A stretch of 64,000 nucleotides of DNA from Reinekea marina (lineage in GTDB: Bacteria > Pseudomonadota > Gammaproteobacteria > Pseudomonadales > Natronospirillaceae), in assembly GCF_030409715.1 (NCBI RefSeq), contig NZ_JAUFQI010000001.1:3274501-3338500 (forward strand), written 5' to 3'. Position 1 is the first letter of the stretch, and every line of letters starts with the position of its first letter. A program made the translations under genes and the position numbers. Below are positions 61,480 through 64,000 of the stretch, piece by piece. Under the pieces are notes generated by a model. The model searched no databases and had not been told where the DNA came from. It worked only from the letters and a program-made list of their open reading frames with translations.

Positions 61480-61797
61480 TAACCTGCTATCACAGGGGGC
61501 TTTGAACTCGTTGGCAGCATGAGCTTAAAAATAGGTGCTAAACCAATTGTAGATATTGCAATAGGCTTAGCTACTTTGGATTCAGCTTTAGAGGTTGATT
61601 TTAAATTATTAGCAAAGCGAAGATGGTTTCGCTACCTTTCTATTGCCGAAAAACGTTAGGCTTACACTGAGTCGGAAATTAATGATTTCATGGCTAATTC
61701 TGGGTTTGTAGTATCAAAACAGGAGAGAGAAGTTGGTTACACTTCAGGTGCAGGTTATGCCTGCGAGTATTTAATGGTAGCTGCACGTAAAGACTAA
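61480..61797 (+). pseudogene. Decayed gene, methyltransferase-like C-terminal remnant
   Basis: One frame reads GGFELVGSMSLKIGAKPIVD and onward to SIAEKR, meets TAG at 61657-61659, and continues in the same frame with AYTESEINDFMANSGF to EYLMVAARKD and TAA at 61795-61797. The tail pattern (YTESEI..., ending in YLMVAARK) resembles class I SAM methyltransferase C-termini, weakly. The nonsense codon and missing N-terminus mark it as broken. Confidence 0.55.
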
Positions 61798-61870
61798 CAG
61801 GTAGCAGAACCCGCCCGTACCAGGCTTTGAATTGAACATTATTTGCCATACCCAGAGAGTAATATTTGAG

Positions 61871-62272
61871 ATGAATTATACAGGTTCGTGTTTATGCGGT
61901 GATGTGAGCTTTGAACTCAATGGTGAGTTCGAAAGTTTCTATCTATGTCATTGCAAGCATTGTCAGAAAGATACGGGCTCAGCGCATGCATCAAATTTAT
62001 TTTCAACAACAGCAAAGCTGATCTGGCGAACAGGAAAATCTAAAATCACCACCTATAAGTTACCAAAAACGAAACATGTTAAAAGCTTCTGCTCAAGTTG
62101 TGGATCTGCCGTTCCAAACATTCAGATGAACAACAAACTTGTTGTTGTACCAGCGGGCTGTTTAAACGAAGAGATTTCCATTAAACCGACAGCGCATATT
62201 TTCAAAGCAAGCGCTGCTTCGTGGGAGGATAACTTAGACAATGTTAAATCTTATGATCAACTTCCTGAATAG
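61871..62272 (+). CDS. GFA/CENP-V-family zinc protein
   Basis: A 133-residue protein of the GFA (glutathione-dependent formaldehyde-activating-like) fold from the ATG at 61871. Zinc-binding Cys residues are in GSCLCGDVSFEL, YLCHCKHCQKDTGSAHA and KSFCSSCGSAVPN. Such proteins bind two zinc ions; the activity of most is untested. It ends the plus-oriented run of cassette-type genes. Confidence 0.85.
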   Translation: MNYTGSCLCGDVSFELNGEFESFYLCHCKHCQKDTGSAHASNLFSTTAKLIWRTGKSKITTYKLPKTKHVKSFCSSCGSAVPNIQMNNKLVVVPAGCLNEEISIKPTAHIFKASAASWEDNLDNVKSYDQLPE

Positions 62273-62934
62273 AGACACAAAAACTATTAACGCACGCCTA
62301 CGGCTTTACGTGGCTGTCGCCACACTGTATTTTTATCATTATAGAAAACAGCGAAACCAGAAGCATTCAAAATATATAGGTACTATTTTCAGAGTATTTT
62401 ACAGCTTGTCGATCAGGATTTTGTGAAAATTCGAAGTCCTTCTGAAAGGTGGTGGGTAAGAACAAGAAGCTACATATCTCAAAAACACACTATTTTGCTT
62501 TGAGTAGCACTGGTAAAGAAAAACTCACGGAATCCCTTTAGTCCGAATATGCACAGATTTGCGACTCGCTACTCTCACAGACAAGGAGGCCAAATCTTAC
62601 TGCCGTTTCTGGCAATGAATATTTTGAAACTCAGTATAAAACTGTTATTAGTCTTGTAAAAAATGAAGGATAGTTAAACTAGGACATCCATCATATTTCC
62701 GTTTGAAGTACTGATTCATGAACTAGGATTGGAAAATGTATACTCTCCAAAATTCGAGTGTCTTACTCGAATATATATTCCCCTTTTAGATATCCTTCAA
62801 GTGCACCACTGTTGAAATTTTATTTATAAGCATTCCCTACAATCTAAGTTTGCCTATTGAAGCACACACTTAATTTCGAAGAAACTTGATTTATTTGTTA
62901 CTATCACAATAAGTTACCTAAATATTTACACACT
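62273..62934. other. Gene-free AT-rich stretch with decayed coding traces
   Basis: About 660 bp without an intact gene. A frame around 62507-62675 reads STGKEKLTESL, stop, then SEYAQICDSLLSQTRRPNL and on to VISLVKNEG, suggesting a small broken gene of unknown type. Nothing else is recognised. Confidence 0.4.
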
Positions 62935-63540
62935 ATGATAGACATTACCGGCTTTATAATAACCATTCTGCCTATTGCCCTCTCTCCTGGTACTAGCTTT
63001 ACATTGGCCATTTCAAATATTGCTATTGCTGGGCTACGTGGTGTGCTGCCTGTGATTTTGGGCTCCGGCGTTGGCATTGTTCTACATGCCACCTTGGTGG
63101 GCTTAGGTGTTTCAACACTCATAGCCAACAATCCTCAAGCGATGTATGCACTCCACTTATTTGGCATAGCCTTTTTGGGCTGGCTTGGATTTAAGTTATT
63201 GTTCACTGGCATTCAAGCGTTCCATGAAAATTTAGCGCTGAATCATAGATTAGTAGGCTTTAAACAAGCATTATTATTAAACTTAATCAATGCGCGAGCC
63301 ATTGTTTTGTACCTGACAGTAACGCCTATTTTTGCAGGTAATTCCCTGACCGGCTTCATTGCGCTAGGGCTAGTTCATGTGGCAATGTTGGCTTGCTGGA
63401 TACTACTGGCTGGCTCTATCATTATTATTGCGCGTAGAAAAATAAAGCTTAATCTCGTTACCGGGGTAATTAACTTCATGGGCGGTACTTCGTTGTTAGC
63501 CGTTACCTTGAATATGATCTACGCCAACTTCTTAGCTTAA
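62935..63540 (+). CDS. LysE/RhtB-family exporter
   Basis: A 201-residue inner-membrane amino-acid or metabolite exporter. The family start is ITILPIALSPGTSFTLAISN with the SPG motif, followed by GLRGVLPVILGSGVGIVLHA. Six hydrophobic segments are visible. The length is typical for RhtB-type proteins. The ATG at 62935 has no strong Shine-Dalgarno sequence. The substrate cannot be told. Confidence 0.87.
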   Translation: MIDITGFIITILPIALSPGTSFTLAISNIAIAGLRGVLPVILGSGVGIVLHATLVGLGVSTLIANNPQAMYALHLFGIAFLGWLGFKLLFTGIQAFHENLALNHRLVGFKQALLLNLINARAIVLYLTVTPIFAGNSLTGFIALGLVHVAMLACWILLAGSIIIIARRKIKLNLVTGVINFMGGTSLLAVTLNMIYANFLA

Positions 63541-63598
63541 CTTAAGGTTTTAGTTTAACAATGGATTCAAAAACTGATTTAAAATAAGGAATAATTTA

Positions 63599-63979
63599 AT
63601 GAAAGCAAGGATAAAGCACTTTGGGTTGGGTATTGTATTCTTTCCAATCCCATTTTTTTATACCACTGTATATTTAGGGGATATTGAAAACACCCTTTCT
63701 AGCTTTATAAGTATACTTATTTCTAGCCTGCTTGGCTTTGTGTTGGCAGGATTATATGCTGAGGTTTTTGCACCAAAAATCAGACGGTTTTATTGGTTAA
63801 TAACTTTATTTATAGGCATATTGATCACTATTGCTTTGCTTATAACGGGTTTGGATGAAAATACGTTTGTTGATGCAAGCTGTGTAGCGGTTGCTTTTGT
63901 TCTCATGGCAACAAGCTATAATGATGGCGTGCATAGACCTCTGAATTCAGTCCAAGAACAAAAAGACGCCCTTAGATAG
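63599..63979 (+). CDS. Small four-helix membrane protein
   Basis: A 126-residue protein with about four hydrophobic helices (GLGIVFFPIPFFYTTVYL, ISILISSLLGFVLAGLYA, FYWLITLFIGILITIALLI, ASCVAVAFVLMA). The family is not recognised. AAGGAATAA lies before the ATG. It follows the exporter gene by 58 bp on the same strand. Confidence 0.65.
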   Translation: MKARIKHFGLGIVFFPIPFFYTTVYLGDIENTLSSFISILISSLLGFVLAGLYAEVFAPKIRRFYWLITLFIGILITIALLITGLDENTFVDASCVAVAFVLMATSYNDGVHRPLNSVQEQKDALR

Positions 63980-64000
63980 TTAAAGAGCAAATTTGCCTCA

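Noticed and set aside
1..64000. tRNA or rRNA genes
   Set aside because: No cloverleaf with CCA-type acceptor or ribosomal RNA motif was found by reading.

Overview
The window reads as chromosome of a marine-type gammaproteobacterium. The gene order bioB-bioF-bioH-bioC-bioD beside a divergent comF, carA-carB-greA, and hmgA-fahA-maiA all resemble Pseudomonas/Oceanospirillales neighbourhoods. A genus cannot be named from the sequence alone.

Positions 189-14010 are an integron gene-cassette array of 28 complete cassettes, with a 29th entering from the left. Every attC site and every convincing cassette gene lies on the minus strand. Eight cassettes carry unique genes: a HAD hydrolase, two GNAT acetyltransferases, a HIT-like protein, a DUF3644/HEPN-motif protein, a secreted protein, a second HEPN-motif protein and a cytidine-deaminase-like protein. 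One 133-residue gene is present twice and one 67-residue membrane protein four times. The remaining 14 cassettes have no convincing gene. They fall into two families: NC1, about 360 bp, 11 copies, with a chain of conserved hairpins and compensatory changes; and NC2, about 275 bp, 3 copies, with a long hairpin. An IS3-family element with a clean 5-bp target duplication splits one attC. No integrase gene is visible at either visible flank, so the array is either a cluster lacking an integrase or one whose integrase lies left of the window.

Positions 14.5-58 kb are ordinary chromosome: homogentisate catabolism (hmgA-fahA-maiA); cobT; a double-receiver GGDEF protein; an M17 aminopeptidase; an LpxL-like acyltransferase; greA and carAB with leader hairpins; an XRE regulator; a SprA-like protein with a small flagellar-like neighbour; a rimK / AstE-like / RimB-like operon; biotin synthesis; comF; a PAS histidine kinase; an RLAN-type RimK homologue fused in operon with a GNAT-C39 protein; srkA; an FKBP; a TrhA-like membrane protein; a MarR/OhrR-divergent redox module; an RstAB-like two-component operon embedding two secreted proteins beside an acidic lipoprotein; metR/metE; and rnk.

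From about 58.1 to 62.3 kb there is a second, smaller and decaying cassette run in the opposite (plus) orientation. It holds Abi-alpha-like, Nudix, GNAT, Nudix, DUF1801, VOC and GFA genes, with three recognisable attC sites of quite different sequence and no integrase. A LysE-type exporter and a small membrane protein close the window.
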